Source of the DNA: Mycobacteroides franklinii
GTDB lineage: Bacteria > Actinomycetota > Actinomycetes > Mycobacteriales > Mycobacteriaceae
DNA: 64,000 bases
Reading direction: 5' to 3'
NCBI RefSeq assembly: GCF_002013895.1
Contig: NZ_MAFQ01000001.1
Location: forward strand, 1-64,000
In this document: piece after piece, positions 15,812-23,619 of the stretch
How positions within the stretch are numbered: the first letter of the stretch is position 1
How the letters are laid out: each line of letters starts with the position of its first letter
The notes under the pieces: generated by a model
Database searches by the model: none
Told to the model about the DNA's origin: nothing
What the model saw: only the letters and a program-made list of their open reading frames with translations
Position numbers and translations under genes: made by a program

Positions 15812-16047
15812 TGTCGCGCACCGGAAAGTTCACCGCCTGCGGAGGCCTCAAACTCCGCGACTTACAGGTGGTATCTAGCAACGCAGTTCAGCTCGGGTAC
15901 AGCCCCGATGCGTCGGTCTGGATTTCGAAGCCCGATGCCGCAGGTGACGTCATCGTGACGGTCACTGACCCCACCGCAGACCCGGCCGATGTTTCGGCCG
16001 CATCCGGCTCAACCGGGCCGGAAACCACCACCACCGCAAGGAGATAA
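15811..16047 (+). CDS. Small phage protein of unknown function
   Basis: 78 residues, starting on the stop codon of recT. The first half is a short beta-like segment (LKLRDLQVVSSNAVQLGYSP) and the second half is Asp/Ala/Thr-rich and probably disordered (DPTADPADVSAASGS). Coupled to recT and followed 7 bp later by a new start with a GGAGAT ribosome site. Not recognised. Confidence 0.65.
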   Translation: MSRTGKFTACGGLKLRDLQVVSSNAVQLGYSPDASVWISKPDAAGDVIVTVTDPTADPADVSAASGSTGPETTTTARR

Positions 16048-16054
16048 CACCGCC

Positions 16055-16453
16055 ATGGGAGCCACAACCAAACCCAAGGATTTGAAGTCCACCAACGCCC
16101 TCGACGACATCCCGAACGAGGACGGCGGCGCGGAACTACGACTAGGACCAAACGTCCTGCTCGTCATGGACGAGCCGCCCGCGCTGTGCGACAACATCGA
16201 CATCGTTGTGCGGCTACGCGTCGTGTCCAAGGGCGTCGACAAGGAAACCCCCGACAGCGACGAAACCGCCTACCGGCGCTGCAAACTCGTCACAGCCTGG
16301 AAGCACGGCGGCAAGGCGCCGGCCAACCCTGACGAAAACCAGGGATCCATGATCGACGTCGTCGACGGCAACGCTGTTCCGTCCGCCGAAGCCACCGGCG
16401 ACGCCGCTCCCGCCGCCGCCGAGACGGGCCCGGAGTTCAGCGATGAGGGGTAA
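16055..16453 (+). CDS. Phage protein of unknown function in the recT cluster
   Basis: 132 residues, preceded by AAGGAGATAACACC. The middle (AELRLGPNVLLVMDEPPALCDNIDIVVRLRVVSKGVD ... RRCKLVTAWKHG) reads as a compact beta domain, flanked by acidic, disordered ends. Proteins of this kind often sit beside RecT and MazG-like genes in actinophages, but I know no activity for them. Confidence 0.7.
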   Translation: MGATTKPKDLKSTNALDDIPNEDGGAELRLGPNVLLVMDEPPALCDNIDIVVRLRVVSKGVDKETPDSDETAYRRCKLVTAWKHGGKAPANPDENQGSMIDVVDGNAVPSAEATGDAAPAAAETGPEFSDEG

Positions 16454-17108
16454 TCCGAGCCGTGCTCGGCGCCGGGCCGCACGCGCGGTCCGGCAGCCCT
16501 CACGGATGACCGAATACCAGCGGCACCGCCAAGCCGAGCAGCTGCACGGCGTCGACAAGATCCGCGACTATCTACACGACATCGAACTCGACATCAGCCC
16601 GGACGTGCTGAATGAACTGATCGAGGACGAAGACGGGGCGCCGTTGCCGCCGTGCACCGTGTGCGGGCTAGCCGTCGAGTGGAACCACACGGACCAGGCG
16701 TGGCAGCACCGATCCACCGGTAAACGTCGCTGCCACAACGCCGACAGCGACGCCACCCCCGAGGACGACGTCGCACCACCTGCCGACGACGAGCCCGCCA
16801 CGCACTACCACTCGGACACAGAACCCGTGCGTGAACCGAACGCTTACGAACTGGCGATCCTGGGCGCGCTGCAGAACAAAACCGTGTACCTCGGCGACGT
16901 GCCGGTCGACGAGGTGCGGCGCCGCCGCCTGCGGAACCGGGATTCGAAACGAGCACGCCGCCTGCAGCGCCGCAGCAAGGTACGGCGCATGCGGCGTCGC
17001 CACAAGGCGGCAGCCGGGAACGCTGCAGCCTTCTTGCTGTTCATGGTGGCCTCGGCGTTCATCGGAGCCGTCACGATGCTCGACTCGCCGGGCTGGTGGA
17101 TCTCATGA
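16443..17108 (+). CDS. Membrane-anchored phage protein with Cys motif
   Basis: 221 residues. A basic N-terminus, a CTVCGLAVEW...HRSTGKRRCHN segment that could bind zinc (about 75-100), an acidic linker, a strongly basic region with four-Arg runs (about 155-185) and a C-terminal membrane helix (AAAFLLFMVASAFIGAVTML, about 195-214). A tail-anchored cytoplasmic protein is the likely topology. Membrane association could tether a phage process or alter the host envelope; function unknown. Confidence 0.7.
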   Translation: MRGNPSRARRRAARAVRQPSRMTEYQRHRQAEQLHGVDKIRDYLHDIELDISPDVLNELIEDEDGAPLPPCTVCGLAVEWNHTDQAWQHRSTGKRRCHNADSDATPEDDVAPPADDEPATHYHSDTEPVREPNAYELAILGALQNKTVYLGDVPVDEVRRRRLRNRDSKRARRLQRRSKVRRMRRRHKAAAGNAAAFLLFMVASAFIGAVTMLDSPGWWIS

Positions 17109-17512
17109 CCAGCGTCGAGCCGCGCGAGTTCCCCATCGGTGTCGTCGTCACCCTCGCCGTCGGGAACCCCGACCGCATCTTCTGCCTGCTATCCCAGGTG
17201 TACGACGTGCTCGGCTACATGCTCGGCTATGTGCCGCTCGTGTCCGAGATGGCGCCAGCGTTCGAAGCGTGCAGGACCGTAGTGCGCGAGCAGTATCCGG
17301 CGCTTGCCGAGGCAATAGACCCCGGCAAGACACCCGCGTTCGGGACGCTCGCCGTCGACACCGAAATCCTGCAATGGCTCAGCAATTTGGCGCGTGAACA
17401 CGGCGAGATGTTCGCCCTGACACCGCTACCGGCTGCGGCGCTGCCCGATGAATTACCGCCGCAGCCCGCGGCCGAACCGTTGGTCGTGGTCGAACTGGGG
17501 AGCGGCGCGTGA
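17105..17512 (+). CDS. Phage protein of unknown function
   Basis: 135 residues from the ATG at 17105. Mostly alpha-helical (RIFCLLSQVYDVLGYMLGYVPLVSEMAPAFEACRTVV; EILQWLSNLAREHGEMFAL) with a Pro-rich C-terminal tail. Soluble and without recognisable motifs. Coupled by 4-bp overlaps to both neighbours. Confidence 0.65.
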   Translation: MTSVEPREFPIGVVVTLAVGNPDRIFCLLSQVYDVLGYMLGYVPLVSEMAPAFEACRTVVREQYPALAEAIDPGKTPAFGTLAVDTEILQWLSNLAREHGEMFALTPLPAAALPDELPPQPAAEPLVVVELGSGA

Positions 17513-17769
17513 GGTGCGCCAAGTTCGTCGGCGACCGCACCGACGAGTTCACGATCGGCCAGCAGTTCGGCGAAACCTTCGAAGGCCGTCCGGTCCGGGT
17601 CGTATCCGTCACGTACGACCCGGACACGGACCGCACTGTGGTCGAAGGCGAACCGCTGGCACCAGATGCGCCAGACGGGTTGCGGCTGCGCTACTTCGGT
17701 GGCCGCGACCCCGATATTCAACCCCCCGCCAGTGTCCAACCCCTCACCGATGAGGTAACACCCCAATGA
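17509..17769 (+). CDS. Small beta-rich phage protein
   Basis: 86 residues from a GTG at 17509. Alternating hydrophobic pattern (FVGDRTDEFTIGQQFGETFEGRPVRVVSVTYDPDTDRTVVEGE) suggests a small beta barrel or sheet. No family recognised; the real-gene call rests on coupling and composition. Confidence 0.6.
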   Translation: MRCAKFVGDRTDEFTIGQQFGETFEGRPVRVVSVTYDPDTDRTVVEGEPLAPDAPDGLRLRYFGGRDPDIQPPASVQPLTDEVTPQ

Positions 17770-18347
17770 CCGAAACACCCGACCTGACCTTGCGCCAGTG
17801 GTTCGGCAAGCTGATCCGCGGCCAGCATCACATTGCGATCGGCGGCGAAGACGACCCGTACATGCTGCGCTGGTACCTGATCCCGCGCAACAAGCGGCTG
17901 AACATCTACCTGCACCAGTTCATCCGGTCCGACGACGACCGCGCCCTACACGACCACCCGTGGTGGTTCTGGTCATTCGTGCTCGCCGGCCACTACTACG
18001 AGCACCGCGAAGACGGCAAGCGCATCAAACGGCACTGGCTGTCCATGGCGTACCGGGCAGCGAAAACCCGCCACCGCGTCGAGCTACCCAAGTCCAACGA
18101 CCCGATGTCGCTGCTGGAACGCGAGGACTGCTGCTGGACCATCGTCATCACCGGACCACGCACCCGCGACTGGGGATTCTGGTGCCCCGCAGGCCGATTC
18201 ATCATGAACCAGCACGGCGTGACTAGCACCCTCGATGTCGAACGGTTCATCCCGCACAGCGACTGGGGTGCCGCCGGCTGCGGTGAACCATTCACCGGCA
18301 TATTGCGCGCACGCACACCATTCTGGAACCGGGGCGCCCGCCGATGA
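17766..18347 (+). CDS. Cupin-like phage protein
   Basis: 193 residues. Sequences such as RLNIYLHQFIRSDDDRALHDHPWWFWSFVLAGHYYEHRED and RFIPHSDWG have the spaced His of a cupin (HDHPW with a later H), seen in a group of phage cupin-like proteins. ARTPFWNRG ends the protein. It might bind a metal or a sugar nucleotide; the activity is unknown. Coupled to the MazG-like gene downstream. Confidence 0.72.
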   Translation: MTETPDLTLRQWFGKLIRGQHHIAIGGEDDPYMLRWYLIPRNKRLNIYLHQFIRSDDDRALHDHPWWFWSFVLAGHYYEHREDGKRIKRHWLSMAYRAAKTRHRVELPKSNDPMSLLEREDCCWTIVITGPRTRDWGFWCPAGRFIMNQHGVTSTLDVERFIPHSDWGAAGCGEPFTGILRARTPFWNRGARR

Positions 18348-18724
18348 TGAACACCGAAACCGTCCTGCAGCTCGTCGCCGCCGAACGCCAACGGCAACAA
18401 GACAAATGGGGCGAACAGAACCACCAGAACATCAACCCAGACATGTGGGGTTACAGCCCCACGACGGCTGCACGGTTCTATTGCGTGCCGACCGCCGCGG
18501 AAGCCAAGATGCGTACCGACTCTCGCGCAAGGTGCGGGCACGTCACGTGGGCTGACATCCTCATCGAGGAACTAGCCGAAGCCATCGAGGCGGCGACACT
18601 CCTCGAAGACGCCATAGACGTTGCGGGCTACGAACAAACCGCGCGCCGAGTGCTAATCGAGGAACTGGTGCAGGTCGCCGCGGTTGCGGTGCAGTGGGCC
18701 GAAAAGCTCGGCGGTGGCGAATGA
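18344..18724 (+). CDS. MazG-like / all-alpha NTP-PPase-type protein
   Basis: 126 residues. VLQLVAAERQRQQDKWGEQNH is the typical phage MazG-like/DUF550 start, and DILIEELAEAIEA with RVLIEELVQVAAVAVQWAEKL gives the two E-x-x-E/D-type helices expected to bind Mg and nucleotide. The family hydrolyses non-canonical nucleoside triphosphates or alarmone precursors. It abuts the cytosine methyltransferase with a 4-bp overlap, a pairing that suggests nucleotide or DNA protection functions. Confidence 0.78.
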   Translation: MMNTETVLQLVAAERQRQQDKWGEQNHQNINPDMWGYSPTTAARFYCVPTAAEAKMRTDSRARCGHVTWADILIEELAEAIEAATLLEDAIDVAGYEQTARRVLIEELVQVAAVAVQWAEKLGGGE

Positions 18725-20337
18725 CCACGCCCCGAATCGGTTCCCTCTTCTCCGGTGCTGGCGGTCTGGACCTAGCCGTCGAGCACGTCACCGGTGGCCG
18801 CACGGTCTGGCATTGCGAAGCCGACCCTGACGCGTCGAAAGTACTTGCCGCCCACTGGCCGGACGTGCCGAACTTCGGCGACATCACGCTTGTTGACTGG
18901 CTGTACGTCGCCGAGGTCGCCCCGATAGAGGTGTTGTGCGGCGGGTTCCCGTGCCAGGACGTGTCCGCTGCTGGCCGCCGCGCCGGCCTGGCAGACGGGA
19001 CTCGATCGGGACTGTGGGCAGAGATGGCCCGTGCGATCGAAGTCCTGCGCCCCGAGCTGGTCGTGATCGAGAACGTGGAGGGGCTGCTCACTGCAGACGG
19101 CGAGCCGTGGCCCCCGGAAGTCATTGCAGCGGACGATGAACGGTCGCGCTGGAACCGGATATGCGCGTTGATCGACAGCAAGATCGAGCGTGCCAAGAGC
19201 AGAGGATGGTGGCATGGCCAGTACCGGACCCGAAAGCAGTTTGAGGCCGCTCGCGCGTCTCGACTCCGCAAGCGGGCGGTGGCTCGATTCAAGTCCCTGC
19301 ACCGACGACTTGTTCAGCGAGCCATCGGAACGGTTGTTGGAACGCTTTCCGCCCTCGGGTATGACGCGCAATGGGGTCTTGTATCAGCTGCCGAAGTCGG
19401 GGCCCCACACCGACGCAAGCGGATCTTCATTACTGCCCACGCCGCGGGCGATGGACGCTCACGGGTCGATGGTGGCGCCGGCGTCCCGCAAGCATGTGGA
19501 GGATGGGAACGGCAGTCTGCCGGAAGCGCTTGGAGCGCATCTGGACCTGTAGGCCTTCTCCCCACGCCGACGGCTAGCCGCTATCCGAGTAATCGGTCGC
19601 CGAGTCCGGGGGCATCCGTGCGCCCGAGCCTCGACTCGATCACGGAACTACTGCCTACCCCGTCGGTCGCTGACGGCACGGGTGGCCACCTGACCCGCTC
19701 TGGTGAGCGCAGCGACGAGCTGTTGTTGCCGGGCATCGCGAGGGCGTACGCGGGGGGTGAGTTGCTTCCCACGCCCGCCGCACGGGATCACAAGGGGCCC
19801 GCCGACCCCAACCGCGAGGGCGGCAACGACCTTTACGCGGCACTTGCTCTACTGCCGACCCCAGCGGCATGCGATGGCGCCCGCGGGCCCGACTATGCGC
19901 GCGTAGGTCGCGAGGGTTCTGGTGGCGATGACCTGATCACCACTGTGTTTCGTACGCTCTCCCTGTTGCCCACGCCGTCGGCGTGCGACGCCTCGGGTGG
20001 CGGCCAATCGCTCGACAAGCGTGTGGGTCATACGCGTCAGCTGGTTGACTACGCGCTGCTCGATGGCACGCCCCAGTGGGGCAAGTACGAGCCCGCGATC
20101 CGCCGTTGGGAAGCCATCACACGAGAGGCGCCATCGCCCACCGAGACCGGCACGAGGGGCAATCCGCGCCTGGCCGCGCAGTTCTCGGAGTGGATGCAGG
20201 GGTGGCCGCTCGGATGGGTTACCGGCGTGCCGATTTCACGCAGCGCCATGCTGCGCATCATCGGCAACGGGGTCGTGCCCCAGCAGGCCGTAGCGGCGCT
20301 GTACTGGCTGCTCAGCGTTTGCGAGGTGGCCGCGTGA
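18721..20337 (+). CDS. C5 cytosine-specific DNA methyltransferase
   Basis: 538 residues. Motif I SLFSGAGGLD (8-17), motif IV GGFPCQDVS with catalytic Cys78, motif VI ENV (117-119), motif VIII GAPHRRKRIFITAH and C-terminal motif X IIGNGVVPQQAVAALYWLL are all in one frame. Between VIII and X lie about 250 residues holding five LLPTPxAxD-type repeats in place of a normal target-recognition domain. There is no restriction enzyme nearby, so it is an orphan methylase probably protecting phage DNA. A second frame over motif VIII is also open and family-like (see 19190-19552). Confidence 0.92.
   Translation: MTTPRIGSLFSGAGGLDLAVEHVTGGRTVWHCEADPDASKVLAAHWPDVPNFGDITLVDWLYVAEVAPIEVLCGGFPCQDVSAAGRRAGLADGTRSGLWAEMARAIEVLRPELVVIENVEGLLTADGEPWPPEVIAADDERSRWNRICALIDSKIERAKSRGWWHGQYRTRKQFEAARASRLRKRAVARFKSLHRRLVQRAIGTVVGTLSALGYDAQWGLVSAAEVGAPHRRKRIFITAHAAGDGRSRVDGGAGVPQACGGWERQSAGSAWSASGPVGLLPTPTASRYPSNRSPSPGASVRPSLDSITELLPTPSVADGTGGHLTRSGERSDELLLPGIARAYAGGELLPTPAARDHKGPADPNREGGNDLYAALALLPTPAACDGARGPDYARVGREGSGGDDLITTVFRTLSLLPTPSACDASGGGQSLDKRVGHTRQLVDYALLDGTPQWGKYEPAIRRWEAITREAPSPTETGTRGNPRLAAQFSEWMQGWPLGWVTGVPISRSAMLRIIGNGVVPQQAVAALYWLLSVCEVAA
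19190..19552 (+). other. Overprinted frame inside the methyltransferase
   Basis: An open frame of 120 codons, shifted +1 from the methyltransferase, starting at an ATG and ending in TAG at 19550-19552. It contains RFPPSGMTRNGVLYQLPKSG and SSLLPTPRAMDAHG, which match from memory a segment common in phage methyltransferase-linked proteins. The LLPTP at 19430-19444 is read as ITAHA (motif VIII) in the main frame. The first main-frame LLPTP begins at 19555, three bases after this frame closes. It may be a real overlapping gene or the trace of a frame change. Confidence 0.4.
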
Positions 20338-20461
20338 CCCACCTGGACAGCAGTTCGCGAATCACCTCAGATAGTGGGCGTTCTTCGGCAGCTGCCTTGT
20401 CTTGGGCGGCCTTCCATAATTCATTGTCGCATCGGAAGATACGTTGCGGATCCCTAGGCAT
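20312..20461 (-). CDS. Ribbon-helix-helix DNA-binding protein
   Basis: 49 residues on the reverse strand. RIFRCDNELWKAAQDKAAAE then RPLSEVIRELLSRWV is the standard strand-helix-helix of RHH regulators (basic strand, W-A-A-Q helix, L-S-E-V-I-R-x-L-L). Its ATG (A at 20461) overlaps the stop of the upstream reverse gene, so the two are translationally coupled. Its 3' end overlaps the convergent methyltransferase gene by 26 bp. It is the likely repressor of its own operon through the twin palindromes at 20881-20902, as in many autoregulated small operons. Confidence 0.75.
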   Translation of the reverse strand: MPRDPQRIFRCDNELWKAAQDKAAAEERPLSEVIRELLSRWVTRPPRKR

Positions 20462-20858
20462 CGGCGGGCACCTGCACACCAGCCCACGCGATGAGGCGCT
20501 GTCCGACGTCCTGCGCTTGCTCCTGGGTGAGGTTGGTTCCGATACCGCCGACGTTCACGGCGTTCGTTCCATCCTCGATGTCGACGTTGACAGGCCAGCA
20601 TCCGGTCGCACCGTCGGGCAGCGGCGCGTTGCGATCGGATTCAAACGTGTGGTTCGCGGAGGTGAGCGGACTGGCCGTCCATCCAATGAGCGCGGTTCCG
20701 AGTTCCCGCGCGGTTTCGCGGGACAGGCGGGCAATGCGGGTCACGTCGTTCGGCACGTTACGACCGAGCACCTGGCAGTAGGTAACAAGCCGTGTATCGA
20801 CTACCAGGTATTCGGACCGTTCGCCGTACTTACGGAAAGTGTCGGTGGTCTGGGTCAT
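20454..20858 (-). CDS. Unknown protein, first gene of a reverse RHH operon
   Basis: 134 residues from the ATG at 20858, with GGGAG five bases upstream. Soluble, with a helical start (RIARLSRETARELGTALIGWTA), a beta-rich middle (WPVNVDIEDGTNAVNVGGIGTNL) and a final helix (QEQAQDVGQRLIAWAGV). No family recognised. It is the only partner of the RHH protein, which would fit a regulator pair, a toxin-antitoxin-like pair or a lysogenically expressed modulator. It runs against the surrounding operon, so must use its own promoter (TTGACA at 20919-20914). Confidence 0.72.
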   Translation of the reverse strand: MTQTTDTFRKYGERSEYLVVDTRLVTYCQVLGRNVPNDVTRIARLSRETARELGTALIGWTASPLTSANHTFESDRNAPLPDGATGCWPVNVDIEDGTNAVNVGGIGTNLTQEQAQDVGQRLIAWAGVQVPADA

Positions 20859-20880
20859 TTCGACTCCCATCGCCTCAATT

Positions 20881-20902
20881 GGTATATACCACGGTATATA
20901 CC
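20881..20902 (-). promoter_or_regulatory. Twin palindromic operator GGTATATACC x2 with promoter
   Basis: Two perfect 10-bp palindromes GGTATATACC separated by AC (20881-20890, 20893-20902), 23 bp before the reverse gene start. On the reverse strand TTGACA (20919-20914) lies upstream and TATACC or TATATA inside the distal palindrome can serve as -10 with short spacing (13-15 bp). Tandem palindromes over a promoter are what an RHH dimer pair would bind. Confidence 0.75.
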
Positions 20903-20938
20903 GTTGGCGCCGTTGTCAACCATCGGCAGGAGGTCGGC

Positions 20939-21148
20939 ATGACCGCGCTGCCTGTTCCGTGTTATGGCCAAACCCACGCACATAGACAGGGCACTCCGCC
21001 GCGCCCGTGGTTCACGTTCCAGTGCCAGCGGTGTGGCCAGGACTTCCGTGCCCGGTTCATCGCCCGCGAATGCCGTGACTGCTGGGAAGCCACCAGCGCC
21101 ATCTATCCAACGCTCTGGCCAGGAACCGGGGAGGCCAGCGGCTCATGA
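20939..21148 (+). CDS. Small zinc-ribbon-like phage protein
   Basis: 69 residues after a strong AGGAGGT ribosome site. FQCQRCGQDFRARFIARECRDCWE has two C-x2-C pairs spaced like a zinc ribbon. Such proteins are frequent in actinophage early regions and may bind DNA or RNA polymerase; nothing more specific is visible. It resumes the rightward operon after the reverse island. Confidence 0.7.
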   Translation: MTALPVPCYGQTHAHRQGTPPRPWFTFQCQRCGQDFRARFIARECRDCWEATSAIYPTLWPGTGEASGS

Positions 21149-21474
21149 AAGGCACGCCAGTGAACGAAACAGATGACGGCACAGAACCATTAGGCGAAGC
21201 CCCCGAAGTCACCCGCCCCGGTCAAGACCCGCTCTACGCGGCGGCGAAGCTACTGGTATCACGCGGCTACGCCGTCGTCGAGCTGCCCAAGCCGACTCAA
21301 AACGGGCTGGGATGGTTCGCCGCGGGTGTCGGCGGATTCGTGACAGCAGCAGGGAATGACGTGGTCATCAGTGAGTTTTCTGGCAGCCCAATCACATTCC
21401 GTAGCACAGATAAGGCGCTCCAGCTCGCCGCCGCGATCCTGGCAGTCATCGCATACATCGAAGCCCAGCCATGA
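21145..21474 (+). CDS. Phage protein of unknown function
   Basis: 109 residues; starts in the stop of the preceding gene. An acidic N-terminus, a helix (DPLYAAAKLLVSRGYAVVELP), a glycine-rich loop and a C-terminal hydrophobic helix (KALQLAAAILAVIAYIEA) that is amphipathic rather than clearly membrane-spanning. Not recognised. Confidence 0.65.
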   Translation: MKGTPVNETDDGTEPLGEAPEVTRPGQDPLYAAAKLLVSRGYAVVELPKPTQNGLGWFAAGVGGFVTAAGNDVVISEFSGSPITFRSTDKALQLAAAILAVIAYIEAQP

Positions 21475-21647
21475 GTTATAGGCGGCGTCAGTTCCCTCGC
21501 TGCACCGTGTGCGGCGATCCGGTCACATGCGGCCAGGGTGACCGTCATCTGTCGTGCTCGCCGATCTGCAAGGTCGACGGCTGCTGGGAACCGATTCCGT
21601 CCACCGGACACAAATGCAACGTGAAGAAAGCGAACGAACATGCCTGA
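21471..21647 (+). CDS. 58-residue zinc-ribbon protein
   Basis: Small basic protein MSYRRRQFPRCTVCGDPVTC onward, with CTVCG, CSPIC, DGCWE and a last HKCN: seven Cys and several His, enough for two small zinc knuckles. It is linked by 4- and 8-bp overlaps to its neighbours. Probably nucleic-acid binding, by composition only. Confidence 0.65.
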   Translation: MSYRRRQFPRCTVCGDPVTCGQGDRHLSCSPICKVDGCWEPIPSTGHKCNVKKANEHA

Positions 21648-21999
21648 ACAAGACAGCATCGAGATACGCATCGAGGGAGACGAATTCACCTCCAAATTCG
21701 GTAGACCCGACCTTCCGACATTCCACTACCTGGACGACGGGACCGTCGAGCTGCGGAACATTCCACGCGCGACCTTCATCGCGCGCGAAACCGCTTCTCA
21801 GATCGAATCTGCCGGCGGGATGGATTGGAGCGGCGTCCGGATGACGATCACCCGCGACAACGACGGCCTACAACTGAACACCGCGGCGAGCAACGGGGTG
21901 TTCCGCTGGGAGCTGCACCCGGCTCACTTCACGGATGGCTGGTGCGGAGACCAGGAATGGCTGATCGGGCGTCTGATCGAGGCGAAACCGAATGCCTAG
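21640..21999 (+). CDS. Phage protein of unknown function
   Basis: 119 residues. Reads as a beta sandwich-like soluble protein (SIEIRIEGDEFTSKFG; TVELRNIPRATFIARETASQI; VRMTITRDNDGLQLNTAA) with a WxG-DQEWLIGRLIEAK helix at the end. Overlaps its neighbours by 8 bp on both sides. I know no family for it. Confidence 0.65.
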   Translation: MPEQDSIEIRIEGDEFTSKFGRPDLPTFHYLDDGTVELRNIPRATFIARETASQIESAGGMDWSGVRMTITRDNDGLQLNTAASNGVFRWELHPAHFTDGWCGDQEWLIGRLIEAKPNA

Positions 22000-22849
22000 C
22001 GTCACAACGACGGATGAGCTGTTGGCGCTGCTGCGCCGCCACTACATCAAACCCGGCCTAGACCTACCGGGCGGTGTGTTCGTGCCAGAGGTCGGCGGTA
22101 ACGGATCCTGGGGCGCGAGTGCGCGCGCCGACGCCATCTATGTCGGGTTCACCACCTCGAGTGGCCGGATACTGGTGGGCCATGAGTTGAAAATCACCCG
22201 CGCGGACTGGCTGAACGAACTGAACAAGCCCGGCAAGGCTGACCAGTGGGCCGACCAATGCCACGCGTGGTACCTCGTCGTAAACGCCCCTGCGATCGTG
22301 AAACCCGGTGAACTACCGCCCGGATGGGGTCTCATGTCGCCGGGCCCAAGCCGCACCCGCATGACAGTCCACACACCCGCAACCGTCAAGCCCGACCACA
22401 CCCCGTCATGGGACGCTATCCGGTCCGTCATGGCCCGCATAGACACCCTGCGCGCCAACGAGGTTGCCGCAGCGGTTGAGTCGCGCGACCAAGCCCGGCG
22501 CCGGAAATATGAGAAAGACGTAGCAGAGGCGGTCGAGCTGCGCGTGAAGACGATGCCTGAAACCGGGGAATCAGCGAAGCGGCTCAAGCTCATCGAGGAC
22601 GCCATCGGCGCGCCAATCGACTGGAGCGACAACGTCTGGTCACCTGAGCGCAAGGTCGACCCCGACATCCTGGGGCGTATCGGCAAGGCCGCATTGGCGC
22701 TCGGGGGCGTCGAGTCAGCTGTCCGCCAGCTCGGCAGAGAGCACAACAGCACGAAGGAAGTGCGGCGCCTGATCGACAAATACGACGCCGAGCTCGCCGA
22801 GTTCCTGGCCCACGCCAACACCGCACAGACGGGGGAGGTGTCCGAGTAG
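21992..22849 (+). CDS. PD-(D/E)XK nuclease-like protein (MmcB type)
   Basis: 285 residues. RADAIYVGFTTSSGRILVGHELKITRADWLNEL then KADQWADQCHAWYLVV gives D...E-x-K and the following helix typical of the MmcB/DNA-repair nuclease-like fold (D46-type Asp, then HELK). A helical C-terminal region (150-285) with KEVRRLIDKYDAELAEFL follows. Likely a structure-specific or repair nuclease acting with the recombination genes; substrate not predictable. Confidence 0.78.
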   Translation: MPSVTTTDELLALLRRHYIKPGLDLPGGVFVPEVGGNGSWGASARADAIYVGFTTSSGRILVGHELKITRADWLNELNKPGKADQWADQCHAWYLVVNAPAIVKPGELPPGWGLMSPGPSRTRMTVHTPATVKPDHTPSWDAIRSVMARIDTLRANEVAAAVESRDQARRRKYEKDVAEAVELRVKTMPETGESAKRLKLIEDAIGAPIDWSDNVWSPERKVDPDILGRIGKAALALGGVESAVRQLGREHNSTKEVRRLIDKYDAELAEFLAHANTAQTGEVSE

Positions 22850-23619
22850 TGCCGTGGTTCTTCGTCGATGACGGGTTCAGCGATTCCAAGCCCATCATGA
22901 ACCTGCCCACAACCCCCGTGCGCGTCCCCATGCGCATCGCCGCGGCCGGCGCATGGGTGCTGGCCGGGTCGTGGTCAGCAAAGGAAGAAACCGACGGCTA
23001 CATCCCCCACGCGAAGCTGAAATCCCTTCTCGTACCGCGGTCTGTCGTCGCCGCCCTGACGGCCCCCGGACCTCTCGATGCTCCGCTGTGCTGCCCAGAA
23101 AGTGACGGAATTTTGGTCAGAAATTGGGCAAAATGGCAGCAAACTAAGGCCGAAAATGACGCGCGGCGCAAACGCGAAGCGGAGAAGAAACGGAACCAAA
23201 GACGTCGCGGCCGAAACTTCGTGACCGGCATAGATGACCAAATGTCCCCAAGGGACAGCGACGGGGACAGCGCAGAGCCCGGCGAAAACATGTCCCCAGG
23301 GGAGTCCCGTGGTCCCACCCCACCCCACCCCTTAGTAGTTACTTCTAGTGGGGATAGTCCGGTAGGCAGCCGCCCGGCTGAGCACTGCCCCCAACACCCC
23401 GGCGGAACCGAACTGCCCTGCGGCGCCTGCGCTAACGCGCGGCGCAACGCAAACGCCTGGGACGCCCGACAACTCCAAGCCGCAGCCAACCAACGCGCCG
23501 CACGCCTCGACGCCATCCGCGCGTGCCCCAACTGCGACCCCAACGGCTTCATCGCCGACCCCGAAGACCCCGACACCCTGATCCGCTGCACCCACCCCCG
23601 ATTGGAGAACACCGCATGA
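22849..23619 (+). CDS. Replication-initiator-like helix-turn-helix protein
   Basis: 256 residues. MPWFFVDDGFSDSKPIMNLP ... RIAAAGAWVLAGSWSAKEETDGYIPHAKLKSLL is the widely shared N-terminus of mycobacteriophage proteins thought to bind the origin (a DnaD/O-like winged helix). A basic region (RRKREAEKKRNQRRRGR, about 105-121), a disordered middle and a C-terminal CPNCDPNGF zinc-like motif follow. It is the best candidate for replication initiator in this phage; the origin could lie within it, as in lambda O, but no iterons were seen. Confidence 0.7.
   Translation: MPWFFVDDGFSDSKPIMNLPTTPVRVPMRIAAAGAWVLAGSWSAKEETDGYIPHAKLKSLLVPRSVVAALTAPGPLDAPLCCPESDGILVRNWAKWQQTKAENDARRKREAEKKRNQRRRGRNFVTGIDDQMSPRDSDGDSAEPGENMSPGESRGPTPPHPLVVTSSGDSPVGSRPAEHCPQHPGGTELPCGACANARRNANAWDARQLQAAANQRAARLDAIRACPNCDPNGFIADPEDPDTLIRCTHPRLENTA

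Noticed and set aside
20076-20942. Forward frame of 288 codons after the methyltransferase
   Set aside because: It overlaps the methyltransferase end out of frame and the opposite strand carries two coupled, better composed genes with a promoter and operator.
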